From Acidobacteriota bacterium (GTDB taxonomy: Bacteria > Acidobacteriota > Terriglobia > UBA7540): a DNA stretch of 64,000 nucleotides. Where the stretch lies: contig PLSX01000210.1 of assembly GCA_003165315.1 (NCBI GenBank), positions 17,617 through 81,616 of the forward strand. The letters run 5' to 3'. Shown one piece after another: positions 8,640 through 18,335 of this stretch. The notes beneath the pieces were generated by a model. It searched no databases and was not told the DNA's origin. It saw only the letters and a list, made by a program, of their open reading frames with translations. Numbering within the stretch: the first letter of the stretch is position 1; every line of letters begins with the position of its first letter. The position numbers and the translations under genes were made by a program.

Positions 8640-10319
8640 ATGCACAAAGACAAGTTTGTAGTGGGAATTGATTACGGAACGGAATCAGGCCGCGCCGTCG
8701 TGGTGCGTGTGCGCGATGGCAAACTTCTGGCTTCGGCATTGGTTCCTTACCCGGACGGGGTTATTGACGATCGCCTGCCGGGAGGCGGTCCCAAACTTGA
8801 ACCTGATTGGGCGCTACAGAATCCTCTGGACTACTTGTACGTGGTCGAAAAGGCTGTACCCAAAGCACTGAAGGAAGCTAAGGTCAAGGGCGAGGACGTG
8901 ATCGGCATCGGAACGGATTTCACCGCTTCCAGCCCCCTTCCCACCAAGGCTGACGGCACGCCCCTTTCTGCCATCCCGAAGTATCGCAAGACGCCCCATG
9001 CCTATGTGAAGCTGTGGAAGCACCACGCCGCGCAACCGGAAGCCAACCGCATCAATGAGATCGGCCGCGAGCGCAACGAGGAATTCATCCGCAATTATGG
9101 CGGCAAGTATTCCTCCGAATGGTTCTGGTCAAAGCTTGCGCAGGTGGCGGATGAAGCGCCTGCCGTCTACGACGCAATGGACCGCTTCATTGAGGCTGCC
9201 GACTGGATCGTATGGCAATTGACCGGCCAGGAGAAGCGCAACACCTGCACCGCCGGTTATAAAGGCATGTGGGTGAAAGGGCAGGGGTTTCCTTCCAACG
9301 ATTTCTTCAAGGCACTGCATCCGAAACTGGATAACGTGATTGCAGAGAAAGTTGGCGAAGAGTATTACCCACTGGGGGCAAAGGCTGGCGGGTTGACCGC
9401 ACACTGGGCAAAGAAGACTGGCCTTAAGGAAGGTACACCTGTTGCCATCGGCAATGTGGACGCGCACGTGGCTGTGCCCGCATGCACCGTGACCCAGCCG
9501 GGATCGCTGGTGATGATCATGGGCACGTCCATCTGCCACATGCTGATGGGCGCGGAAAAGCAGATGGTGGAAGGCATGTGCGGCACGGTTGAGGACGGAA
9601 TCGTTCCCGGCCTGTGGGGTTTCGAGGCGGGGCAATCCGCCGTGGGCGATATCTTTGCCTGGTTCTTTGAGCATGGCGTGCCGGATTACATTCATCAGGA
9701 AGCGCGCAAGGCCAAGGTGTCGTTTCAGGTGGCCCTGGAAAAACGTGCCGCCGCGCTGAAGCCGGGTGAGTCGGGCCTGGTGGCGCTCGACTGGTGGAAC
9801 GGCAACCGCTCCGTTTTGGTGGATGTGGATTTGACCGGCGTGATCGTCGGCCTGACGCTGGCCACGCGCGCGGAGGAGATATACCGCGCCCTCATCGAGG
9901 CCACGGCGTTCGGCACTCGCACCATTGTTGAGGCGTTCGAATCCAAGGGCGTCACTGTGAATGAATTGGTCGCGTGCGGCGGCTTGCCGGAAAAGAACCA
10001 CCTTCTGATGCAGATTTATGCCGACGTCACCGGGCGCGAAATCAAATTGGCGGACCCGTTGCAAACCTGCTCCGCTCTGGGAGCCGCCATGCACGGAGCC
10101 GTGGCGGCGGGCGCAGCGGCCGGTGGATACGATTCCATCACTGACGCGGCAAAGAAGATGGCGCGGGTGCAGAATCTGAAGTTCAAGCCCAGTGCCAAGG
10201 CGCACGCCATCTACGATAAGCTCTACGCGGAATATCATGCCTTGCACGAGTACTTCGGCCGCGGCGGAAACGACGTGATGAAGCGGCTGAAGGTTCTGCG
10301 AAGGGAAAATTCAAAATAG
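8640..10319 (+). CDS. araB: Ribulokinase (FGGY family)
   Basis: MHKDKFVVGIDYGTESGRAVVVRVRDGKLLASALVPYPDGVIDDRLPGG...TCTAGYKGMW...ALDWWNGNRSVLVD...ACGGLPEKNHLLMQIYADVTGREI; typical AraB. Confidence 0.93.
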   Translation: MHKDKFVVGIDYGTESGRAVVVRVRDGKLLASALVPYPDGVIDDRLPGGGPKLEPDWALQNPLDYLYVVEKAVPKALKEAKVKGEDVIGIGTDFTASSPLPTKADGTPLSAIPKYRKTPHAYVKLWKHHAAQPEANRINEIGRERNEEFIRNYGGKYSSEWFWSKLAQVADEAPAVYDAMDRFIEAADWIVWQLTGQEKRNTCTAGYKGMWVKGQGFPSNDFFKALHPKLDNVIAEKVGEEYYPLGAKAGGLTAHWAKKTGLKEGTPVAIGNVDAHVAVPACTVTQPGSLVMIMGTSICHMLMGAEKQMVEGMCGTVEDGIVPGLWGFEAGQSAVGDIFAWFFEHGVPDYIHQEARKAKVSFQVALEKRAAALKPGESGLVALDWWNGNRSVLVDVDLTGVIVGLTLATRAEEIYRALIEATAFGTRTIVEAFESKGVTVNELVACGGLPEKNHLLMQIYADVTGREIKLADPLQTCSALGAAMHGAVAAGAAAGGYDSITDAAKKMARVQNLKFKPSAKAHAIYDKLYAEYHALHEYFGRGGNDVMKRLKVLRRENSK

Positions 10320-10323
10320 CTCG

Positions 10324-10435
10324 AAATTGGTGATTTGAGATTGGTGATTTGTGATTGGCAAGTCTTTCAGCTCGCCTGTAAAATCACTACGATTCGCCGA
10401 ACAATCACAAATCACCAATCGCTAATCACCAATTT
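10324..10435. repeat. Short-period inverted repeat (ATTGGTGATTT-type units)
   Basis: 10324-10357 and 10402-10435 are inverted copies (32/34 matching), each built of ATTGGTGATT(T)-like subunits. Confidence 0.9.
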
Positions 10436-10457
10436 TGCGAACCAAGGATAAAATCTC

Positions 10458-11129
10458 TTGCCGACTCTTGAACAACTCCGGCGCGACGTTTTCGAAGCCA
10501 ACATTGGGGTCTATCGCAGCGGCCTCGTGACCATGCACAGCGGCAATGCCAGCGGCATCGACCGCGAGCGCGGCATTGTGCTGATCAAACCCAGCGGTAT
10601 GGACTATGACCGTATGAAACCAGCGGACATGGTAATGACGGACCTCGATGGGAAAAAGCTGAAAGGCAAATGGAACCCCTCCGTCGACCTGCCCGAGCAC
10701 CTCTATATTTACAAGCACTGCCCGGAAGTGGGCGGCGTCATCCACACCCATTCCAATTACGCCACCAGCCTGGGTCTGCTGGGCAAGCCCATTCCAGCGT
10801 ACCTTACGGCGATTGCCGATGAATTCGGCGACGAAATTCCCTGCGCCCCTTACGTGGATAATCAGGTCGACCACATTGGCCAGGCGATTCTGAAATATAA
10901 GAACAAAGCGCCGGCAATTATCATGGGCAATCACGGAACGTTTGCCTGGGGACCCACACCACGCGCGGCGTTGAAGGCGGCGGTGATGCTTGAAGACGTC
11001 TCCAAGACCGTCCACCTGGCGTTGCTACTGGGCAAACCCAAATCGCTGCCTCCGGAAGAAGTAAAGAAGTGGTGGGATCGATACCACACATGGTATGGCC
11101 AGCAAGGAAAGAAAAGCAGTGCCAAGTGA
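10458..11129 (+). CDS. Class II aldolase / L-ribulose-5-phosphate 4-epimerase family protein
   Basis: LEQLRRDVFEANIGVYRSGLVTMHSGNASGIDRERGIVLIKPSGMDYDRM...HTHSNYATSLGLLGKPIPAYLTA...ILKYKNKAPAIIMGNHGTFAWG. Confidence 0.9.
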   Translation: MPTLEQLRRDVFEANIGVYRSGLVTMHSGNASGIDRERGIVLIKPSGMDYDRMKPADMVMTDLDGKKLKGKWNPSVDLPEHLYIYKHCPEVGGVIHTHSNYATSLGLLGKPIPAYLTAIADEFGDEIPCAPYVDNQVDHIGQAILKYKNKAPAIIMGNHGTFAWGPTPRAALKAAVMLEDVSKTVHLALLLGKPKSLPPEEVKKWWDRYHTWYGQQGKKSSAK

Positions 11130-11238
11130 CAAGTGCCGAGCAATCAGGCAAAGCCTTTAGCAATTTGAATTTGTTGTGGAGCAAGCCTCTGGCTTGTCAT
11201 TGGCCACTTGTCACTCGCCCCTGTTGAAAGGACTTCTT

Positions 11239-12981
11239 ATGCATTTGTTCTTCTCATTTCCTTTACTCATGCTGTGGTTCGACGCCCCGGGTATCACCCA
11301 GGTCGCCAAGCGCCTGATTCTGCTAAGTCCGGTGGACATTGCCATCATCGCTATCTATTTCGCCATGGTGCTGGGCATTGGCTTCTACCTGCAGCGCTAC
11401 ACCAAGAGTGGTGAGGACTTCTTTCTTGCCGGGCGTGAGATGACGGCTTGGGTGGCGGGGTTGAGCTTTGTCTCCGCCAACCTTGGCGCCCTTGAATTGA
11501 TGGGCTGGGCCGCGGCAGCCTACCAGTATGGAATTTTGGCCACCCACTGGTATTGGATCGGCGCCATTCCCGCCATCCTATTTCTCGGCCTCGTCCTGAT
11601 GCCGTTCTATTACATTTCCAAAACCCATTCCGTTCCCGGCTACCTTAAGCTTCGTTTTGGCGAACCGACGCGTGCCCTCAGTGCCGTCTCCTTCGCCTTC
11701 ATGACCGTCCTGATGTCTGGCATCAATATGTACGCCATGGCCCTGGTGATGAAGGTGGTTTTGGGCTGGAACATCCACTTCAGCATCTGGGTTTCTTCCC
11801 TCACGGTGGGAGTGTATGTTGCCCTGGGCGGACTTTTCAGCGCGATCTTCAACGAGGTACTTCAGTTCTTCCTGATCTGGCTGGGCGCGATGTTGATTCC
11901 CATTCTGGGCTTGGTGGAAACCGGCGGCTGGAAGGGTCTGATCGCGCGGATTCACCAAAACTACCCGCAGGGAGACTACACACACCTTTGGCGGGGCTTG
12001 GGTCACTTTTCCGACAACCCCATGGGCATTCACTGGACCGGCATTGTCCTGGGGTTGGGTTTTGTGATCTCTTTCGGCTACTGGAACACCGATTTCCTTG
12101 TGGTGCAGCGCATCTTTGCCTCCAAGGACATTCGCGCCGCCAAGATGGCGCCCATCATCGGCTCCTATTTTAAGATGGCCGTTCCCTTTATCGTGATCCT
12201 GCCGGGCCTGCTGGGGCTCGCGCTGCTGCCCTTCAAGTTGGTTCCAGAAAGCGCGGTGGGCCTTGGCCAGCATAGCTACAACGAAGTTCTGCCGCTGATG
12301 CTGGCGCGCTATTGTGGTCCGGGTCTGCTGGGCCTTGGAATCACGGCGCTCATTGCCGGATTTATGTCGGGGATGGCGGGGAACGTCAGCGCCTTCGCCA
12401 CGGTGTGGACGTACGATATCTACCGGCCGCTCATTCGCAAGAATGCTTCCGATGAACACTACCTCAGCATGGGCCGCTGGTGCACAATTCTGGGCGTCAT
12501 CATCTCCATCGGCACAGCATACCTGGTGATGAGTTTCGGCAGCATCATGGATTACGTCCAGGCACTGTTCAGCTTCTTCGTTGCGCCGCTGTTTGGCACA
12601 GTTTTGCTCGGCATGATGTGGAAACGCGTGACTCCCGCCGGGGGCTTTTGGGGGTTGCTGGCCGGCAGCCTTTCTTCCATCGGCATGTTCCTGATGGTGA
12701 AGTTTGATCCCAGCACGCTGGCTTACATTGCGCTTTCCACGGGTGCCAAGGACATGGCTGAGAATATGTACCGCGCCCTGTGGTCGTGGCTGATTTGCGT
12801 CATCGTCACGGTGGCCGTCAGCTATGTGACCAAACCCAAACCTGTGGAAGAGTTGACTGGGCTGGTTTACGGGTGCACGGAACTGCCTGACGAGGGCCAC
12901 TTGCCGCTGTGGAAACGGCCGATTTTCTGGGCCGTGATCTCGGCGGCATTGTTTTTGATCCTTCAATGGATCTTTTGGTAG
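11239..12981 (+). CDS. Sodium:solute symporter (SSS) family transporter, copy 1
   Basis: Multi-TM; GEDFFLAGREMTAWVAGLSFVSANLGALELMGWAAAAYQYGI...TALIAGFMSGMAGNVSAFATVWTYDIYRP; SSS signature. Confidence 0.92.
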   Translation: MHLFFSFPLLMLWFDAPGITQVAKRLILLSPVDIAIIAIYFAMVLGIGFYLQRYTKSGEDFFLAGREMTAWVAGLSFVSANLGALELMGWAAAAYQYGILATHWYWIGAIPAILFLGLVLMPFYYISKTHSVPGYLKLRFGEPTRALSAVSFAFMTVLMSGINMYAMALVMKVVLGWNIHFSIWVSSLTVGVYVALGGLFSAIFNEVLQFFLIWLGAMLIPILGLVETGGWKGLIARIHQNYPQGDYTHLWRGLGHFSDNPMGIHWTGIVLGLGFVISFGYWNTDFLVVQRIFASKDIRAAKMAPIIGSYFKMAVPFIVILPGLLGLALLPFKLVPESAVGLGQHSYNEVLPLMLARYCGPGLLGLGITALIAGFMSGMAGNVSAFATVWTYDIYRPLIRKNASDEHYLSMGRWCTILGVIISIGTAYLVMSFGSIMDYVQALFSFFVAPLFGTVLLGMMWKRVTPAGGFWGLLAGSLSSIGMFLMVKFDPSTLAYIALSTGAKDMAENMYRALWSWLICVIVTVAVSYVTKPKPVEELTGLVYGCTELPDEGHLPLWKRPIFWAVISAALFLILQWIFW

Positions 12982-12984
12982 GGG

Positions 12985-13275
12985 GTGAGTATGGAAGATA
13001 AGCCGCAAGAAGTTAATTCCGGGGCCGGCACAGGCCAGGACCGCCCTGAAATCGATCTGGCAAAGCCTAGCGAGCATCACATGATTCCCGTCTGGTTTTT
13101 CGTCGGGGTCATTCTGTTGATCTACGGGATCATCATTTTTTGCACGGGCATTTACGAGTTTTCCAGCCCGCCGCCCACCGTCCTTGCCAACACGCATCCC
13201 GCCATCTGGTGGGGAGCGTTGCTGACGGTAATCGGTGGCATTTATGTTTACGCTTACATGCCCAGAAAATCTTGA
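12985..13275 (+). CDS. Small protein with two predicted TM segments, between the two SSS transporters
   Basis: HHMIPVWFFVGVILLIYGIIIFCTGIYEFSS...HPAIWWGALLTVIGGIYVYAYMPRKS. Confidence 0.65.
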   Translation: MSMEDKPQEVNSGAGTGQDRPEIDLAKPSEHHMIPVWFFVGVILLIYGIIIFCTGIYEFSSPPPTVLANTHPAIWWGALLTVIGGIYVYAYMPRKS

Positions 13276-13298
13276 GGGTGGGCCGAAAGGCGGCTGTA

Positions 13299-13376
13299 AA
13301 GGCTTGGATGCAAGCAGCGGCCAGCGCTGTCCCAAAGCCTTCGAGGTTGCCATCGAATGATGGCTTCCCCACCTCG
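13299..13376 (+). other. Candidate structured leader RNA upstream of the second SSS transporter
   Basis: AAGGCTT (13299-13305)/AAGCCTT (13335-13341); CGAGGT (13342-13347)/ACCTCG (13371-13376) enclosing GCCATC-GAAT-GATGGC (13349-13364). Confidence 0.35.
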
Positions 13377-13453
13377 TGAACCATGAGCCCGGGGGTATAG
13401 GCTGGGCTGCAAACTCCTTGCTTTGCCTTCCAAGCTGTAGCGGAGACCATTCC

Positions 13454-15172
13454 ATGACTAGCTGCTATCCTCTCGCCTTGCTGTTTGACGGCGCGCCGGT
13501 CCAAGCCCTTCTGAACATGCACACGGTGGACTTCGTGATTATCGCGGTCTATTTCGCGGTTGTGCTGGGCATTGGCGTTTACCTGAAGCGTTACAGCAAT
13601 ACGGGCGAAGACTTCTTCATGGCGGGCCGTGACATCACGGCCTGGGTGGCCGGGCTCAGCTTTATTTGCGCCAATCTGGGCGCGCTGGAATTGATGGGAT
13701 GGGCGGCGGCCACCTACCAGTACGGAATTCTTGCCGCGCACTACTATTGGTGGGGCGCGATTCCCGCCATGCTCTTTCTGGGCATCGTTATGATGCCCTT
13801 CTACTACATCTGCAAAACCCACTCCGTGCCAGGCTACCTGCAACTGCGGTTTGGCGAGCCCACCCGGTTGGTCGGTGCCCTCTCATTCATATGCATGACC
13901 ATCCTGATGTCCGGCATCAACATGTACGCAATGGCGGTGGTGATGAAGGTGATGCTGGGCTGGGACATTCACGTCAGCATCTGGATTTCATCGCTCACCG
14001 TGGGCATCTACGTGGCGCTGGGCGGATTGGTTTCCGCCATCTTCAATGAAGTTCTGCAGTTTTTCCTGATCTGGCTGGGCGCGCTGCTAATTCCCATTCT
14101 CGGAATGGTGGAAGCGGGTGGCTGGTCGAAGCTCGTAGCGCGCATTCATGCCAACTTTCCCCAAGGCGATTACACCCACCTGTGGCGGCCCACTGCCCAC
14201 TTTGTGGACAACCCGATGGGCGTGCATTGGAGCGGCATCGTTTTTGGCTTGATGATTGGTTCGCTGGGTTATTGGACTACCGATTTTCTCGTCGTCCAAA
14301 GGGCGATTGCCGCCAGGGACCTGCGCTCCGCCAAGCTGGCGCCGATCATTGGTTCGTTCTTTAAAATGGCCGTGCCCCTGATCGTGATCCTGCCCGGACT
14401 TCTTGCCCTTGGCCTGTTGCCCTTCAAGCTGGTGCCTGAAAGCATGGCGGGTCCCGGCCAGCACAGTTACAACGAAGTGCTTCCCCTGATGCTGGCGCGT
14501 TATTGCGGGCCGGGCCTGTTGGGGCTTGGAATCACCGCCCTTATCGCCGGTTTTATGTCAGGCATGGCGGGCAACGTCAGCGCGTTCGCCACCGTGTGGA
14601 CGTACGATCTTTATCGCCCGTTCTTTCGCAAGTCCGCCCCCGACGCCCACTACGTCTCCATGGGCCGCTGGTGCACAATTCTGGGAGTGGTGATCAGCAT
14701 CGGCACGGCTTACCTGGTGATGCAGTTCGCCAGTATCATGGATTACGCCCAAGTGGTCTTCAGCTTTTTCATGACGCCCATTTTCTGTACGATCATCATC
14801 GGGATGATCTGGAAACGGGCCACGCCTGCGGGGGGATTTTGGGGATTGCTGGTGGGTACGCTCTCAGCTTTTGGGATGTGGCTGATCGTCAAGCTGCATC
14901 CCTCAGCGATTGTGTGGTTTGCCTTCTCGATTCATGCCAAAACTATGGCGGAGAATATGTACCGGCTGCTCTGGTCAGGAGTGATCGCGGCTATTGTCAC
15001 CGTGGTGGTGAGCCTCTGCACGCGCCCCCAGCCTTTGGAAAATTTGTCGGGCCTCGTTTGGGGCTGCACCGAGATCCCCAGTGAAGGCCACCTGCCCCTG
15101 GTTAAACGCCCCATATTCTGGGCAGGACTTTCATTCGTAATCTTCGCCGTGCTTCAGTGGATTTTCTGGTAG
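13454..15172 (+). CDS. Sodium:solute symporter (SSS) family transporter, copy 2
   Basis: Strong full-length similarity to the 11239-12981 product (e.g. ITALIAGFMSGMAGNVSAFATVWTYD identical). Confidence 0.92.
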   Translation: MTSCYPLALLFDGAPVQALLNMHTVDFVIIAVYFAVVLGIGVYLKRYSNTGEDFFMAGRDITAWVAGLSFICANLGALELMGWAAATYQYGILAAHYYWWGAIPAMLFLGIVMMPFYYICKTHSVPGYLQLRFGEPTRLVGALSFICMTILMSGINMYAMAVVMKVMLGWDIHVSIWISSLTVGIYVALGGLVSAIFNEVLQFFLIWLGALLIPILGMVEAGGWSKLVARIHANFPQGDYTHLWRPTAHFVDNPMGVHWSGIVFGLMIGSLGYWTTDFLVVQRAIAARDLRSAKLAPIIGSFFKMAVPLIVILPGLLALGLLPFKLVPESMAGPGQHSYNEVLPLMLARYCGPGLLGLGITALIAGFMSGMAGNVSAFATVWTYDLYRPFFRKSAPDAHYVSMGRWCTILGVVISIGTAYLVMQFASIMDYAQVVFSFFMTPIFCTIIIGMIWKRATPAGGFWGLLVGTLSAFGMWLIVKLHPSAIVWFAFSIHAKTMAENMYRLLWSGVIAAIVTVVVSLCTRPQPLENLSGLVWGCTEIPSEGHLPLVKRPIFWAGLSFVIFAVLQWIFW

Positions 15173-15203
15173 ACGCCTGAGGCACGCATCTCTCAACCGT
15201 CCA

Positions 15204-16136
15204 CTACCCCAATTCAGGTATACCCAGGTCTTTCGACCCGAGCGGCGACATCTTCGCGTCGGGGGCGTATTGCTCCAGCAAATCGAGTCCAATGCGTTCG
15301 CGGCGCACACGCTCACGGGCCATTTTGATGGCCAGGTCTTCCAGGTGCTTCCCAGAGGGATAGATATCCGGCGAGTTGCGCAGCCCGAATTTGAAATAGA
15401 CCGGCGCTGCCACCGCGATGATCTTGGGCATCTCGTAGTAGCGCACGAAGCCGCCGAAGTTGTCGGGTACTTCGATGTAAAGATCGATGGGAATATCGAC
15501 GGCCTGGCGGATGGAGCCCATCTGCGCCGGGCTCAGGTCCGTGGCCACGTTCATGGTGGAAACGCCGCAATCCTCAAAAATTCTTGCCGTGGCGGGATTC
15601 GCGACCGCCAGAGTTACTGAACTCTTGATCACCAGGTTCTTCGGCAGTTCGCCCTTCTGCTTCATGGCGTTCAACACAAAGATCAGTCCCAGGTCTGCGG
15701 GCAGGATGCTGCGGATCCCCAAGTCGCAGGCGCGGCGCACATCCTCAATGGCGTAGACCAGTTGGTCCGCGCCGCGATGCTGAAGGCCAATCACTTTTCC
15801 TGCCGTGGATGCCGTTTGCGCCCCCGTATCAAACGTTGAGCGCGGCCCGACAAACAGGCAGACCTCAATTCCTTCGTCGTGGCCAATCTCTGCCATCTCG
15901 CGAATTTCGTCGCGCGTCAGCAGCATGACGCCGCTTCCCTGGCTGACGCGGTGAATCGGCACCTTATACTCTTTGGCGGCTTCCAGTACCTCGCGAAATA
16001 CCCGCGGGCCTTCCACGCTGGGAATTTCTACGCGATACTGTCCGCCATCCTTGAAGCGCTTTGAGCTGGGCTTCGACTCGTGGTTGTCTTCAAAGGGCAA
16101 TTTGATTTTGGCGAGAAATTGCTGGGTCGTTTTCAT
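15204..16136 (-). CDS. Conserved hypothetical protein, possible TIM-barrel / U32 peptidase-like
   Basis: MKTTQQFLAKIKLPFEDNHESKPSSKRFKDGGQYRVEIPSVEGPRVFREVLEAAKEYKVPIHRVSQGSGVMLLTRDEIREMAEIGHDEGIEVCLFVGPR...; family placement tentative. Confidence 0.5.
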   Translation of the reverse strand: MKTTQQFLAKIKLPFEDNHESKPSSKRFKDGGQYRVEIPSVEGPRVFREVLEAAKEYKVPIHRVSQGSGVMLLTRDEIREMAEIGHDEGIEVCLFVGPRSTFDTGAQTASTAGKVIGLQHRGADQLVYAIEDVRRACDLGIRSILPADLGLIFVLNAMKQKGELPKNLVIKSSVTLAVANPATARIFEDCGVSTMNVATDLSPAQMGSIRQAVDIPIDLYIEVPDNFGGFVRYYEMPKIIAVAAPVYFKFGLRNSPDIYPSGKHLEDLAIKMARERVRRERIGLDLLEQYAPDAKMSPLGSKDLGIPELG

Positions 16137-16138
16137 GG

Positions 16139-16726
16139 TCAACTCCCAACGGCAAAAGATTGAGTTTCTGTTTCCGCGGACGGTTTCGCGATACCGGCAA
16201 TCCCCACTGGACGCAATGCCGCGGTTCCACTTAAGGCCTTTCGCCAGAGCGCAAGTTTTTGTGCAAACGGCATGCCGGCGTGGGCAGCACTGGTTGAGGG
16301 AAGAGACGCATAGCGAAGCCGCTCGAATACGGCGCGCGGTACCTGCCGCACCTTGCGACGAAAAATCTCTTCGGCCTTCCTGCCATTGAAGCAGATCAAC
16401 TTGATGCCAGGATGAGCGCGCAGAAAAGCTCCGAAGTTGTTTGCGCGGACGGTCGAAAGCTCGATGGCGGAGTCGAGACTTCCGGCGCGAAATCCCGCTG
16501 CGCAGACTTCCCACACCGCGATGCGATGTTGTCTAAGCACGTCAAGCCGCTCCTGGTAAGGCAGGTCACGCGAGGCCCCGACCAGCTCGCCCATGATACG
16601 CCAGAAAGCATTATACGGTTGGGCATAATACTCGTTCCGTTCGAGCGACAACTTGCCGGGCAGCGAGCCCAGAATGAGCACGCAAGCGTCAGCGCGAGCA
16701 ATGGGTTCAAAGCATTTAGATTTCAC
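16139..16726 (-). CDS. Uracil-DNA glycosylase superfamily protein (DNA-deoxyinosine glycosylase type)
   Basis: CVLILGSLPGKLSLERNEYYAQPYNAFWRIMGELVG...IAVWEVCAAGFRAGSLDSAI...KLICFNGRKAEEIFRRKV. Confidence 0.8.
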   Translation of the reverse strand: MKSKCFEPIARADACVLILGSLPGKLSLERNEYYAQPYNAFWRIMGELVGASRDLPYQERLDVLRQHRIAVWEVCAAGFRAGSLDSAIELSTVRANNFGAFLRAHPGIKLICFNGRKAEEIFRRKVRQVPRAVFERLRYASLPSTSAAHAGMPFAQKLALWRKALSGTAALRPVGIAGIAKPSAETETQSFAVGS

Positions 16727-16775
16727 AGTCGTTTCCAGAAAGTCCCACTGACATCTGATTACTGAATACTTTCCT

Positions 16776-18230
16776 TCATGCGTACTTCATATAGACCGTC
16801 CGAGTCTCCGTGTAAAAGTCGAGCGCAGCCGGTCCCTGCTCCCGCATGCCGAAGCTTGATTCCTTGGTGCCGCCAAAGGGGAGCTGATATTCCACTCCCG
16901 CAGTCGGCAGATTGACGGTGATCAGCCCAGCCTCGATGCCGCTGATAAACTGATGCACGCGTGTGAGGTCGCGGGAGACGATGGAGGCCGAGAGACCGAA
17001 CTTCACGCCGTTAGCCAGGCGCATCGCATCCTCAAAATCATTCGCCACCATCAAGCCCAGCACCGGCCCAAAGACTTCCTCCTGTGCGATTCGCATTTCC
17101 GGGGTGACGCCGGTGAAGAGCGTGGGCTCGATAAAATACCCTCGATCGTAAATTCCACCCGTCAGCCGATTGCCGCCGCAGAGCAGCAGCGCTCCTTCGT
17201 TCCTGGCGATTTCAATGTATTTCAAATCCGTCTCAAGTTGCGCCGCGTCGACAGCAGGGCCAATATCGATGCCAGGTTCGAGCCCGTTGCCGACTTTCAG
17301 TTTTTGGGTTTTGACGATTAGCTTTTCCAGTAGTGGTTCATAGATGGGCTTTTCAATGATGGCGCGGCTGCACGCGGTGCATTTCTGGCCGGTGGAGAAA
17401 AACGCGCCATTCACCAACACGTCGGCGGCGAAATCCAAGTCAGCGTCTTTAAGAACCACCGTGGGATTCTTGCCGCCCATTTCCAGTTGCACGCGCAGCT
17501 TTCGTCTTGTCACTTTTTCATAGAGCGCGTTGCCGACTTGACATGACCCGGTGAAGGAGACGGCGCGAACCGCACGGTGTTCAACCAGCGTGTTGCCCAC
17601 GGCGCCGCCCGCCCCCGTCACGTAATTGAGCACACCGGGGGGGATTCCCGCCTCGTGCAGCGCCTCCACGACTCGATAGGAACTGAGCGGCGCGAGTGAC
17701 GCCGGCTTGATGACCACGGTGTTACCGGAAACGAGAGCAGGCGCCAGCTTCCAAACGGGGATGGCGATGGGGAAATTCCAAGGAGTGATCAGCGCTACCG
17801 TTCCCAGCGGTTTGCGTAGCGTGTAGCAAAACACATTGTCGCGCTCAGAAGGAATCTGATAGCTGAACTGGCGCGCGCCCTCGCCGCCGAAATAGCGCAA
17901 AATGTTGATGGCACGTTTCACCTCACCCTTGGCTTCGGGCAGGGTCTTACCTTCCTCCCGCGTCATCTCTTCGCTGATCATTGCCAGACGGCTCTCCACC
18001 AGCTCCGCCGCCTTAAAGAGGTACTCTCCTCTTCGAGGCGCGGGCGTAGCGCTCCAGGCGGATTGCGCTTTTGCCGCCGCGTCACATGCGGCCTGGGCAT
18101 CTTCCGCCCCGGACGCCTGGAAGTGCCCGACAACTTCCGTCGTGTTGGCGGGGTTTGTGTTCGGGAAAGTCTTCCCGGACTTGGATTCCACCCACTGGCC
18201 GGCAATATAGTTGCGATAAACTTCCGTCAT
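16776..18230 (-). CDS. Aldehyde dehydrogenase
   Basis: [31 protein letters not shown]...[10 protein letters not shown]...[14 protein letters not shown]...[15 protein letters not shown]...[15 protein letters not shown] active-site motifs. Confidence 0.95.
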   Translation of the reverse strand: MTEVYRNYIAGQWVESKSGKTFPNTNPANTTEVVGHFQASGAEDAQAACDAAAKAQSAWSATPAPRRGEYLFKAAELVESRLAMISEEMTREEGKTLPEAKGEVKRAINILRYFGGEGARQFSYQIPSERDNVFCYTLRKPLGTVALITPWNFPIAIPVWKLAPALVSGNTVVIKPASLAPLSSYRVVEALHEAGIPPGVLNYVTGAGGAVGNTLVEHRAVRAVSFTGSCQVGNALYEKVTRRKLRVQLEMGGKNPTVVLKDADLDFAADVLVNGAFFSTGQKCTACSRAIIEKPIYEPLLEKLIVKTQKLKVGNGLEPGIDIGPAVDAAQLETDLKYIEIARNEGALLLCGGNRLTGGIYDRGYFIEPTLFTGVTPEMRIAQEEVFGPVLGLMVANDFEDAMRLANGVKFGLSASIVSRDLTRVHQFISGIEAGLITVNLPTAGVEYQLPFGGTKESSFGMREQGPAALDFYTETRTVYMKYA

Positions 18231-18335
18231 GTGGAAACTCCTATATCAATCATGGCAAAACAAGATCGCGGATAAAGGCCATTATCGGCACGCGCTGGAG
18301 GGGTGTCAAACCGACCCCCCCTCCAGCCACATTGA

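Noticed and set aside
9129-10247. 372-aa minus-strand ORF
   Set aside because: Antisense to araB-like gene; His/Arg/Gln-rich composition with no recognisable domain, typical of high-GC shadow ORFs.
11578-13455. 625-aa minus-strand ORF
   Set aside because: Antisense to the SSS transporter and the small membrane ORF; low-complexity charged composition. A similar shadow (13133-13843) occurs opposite the second copy.
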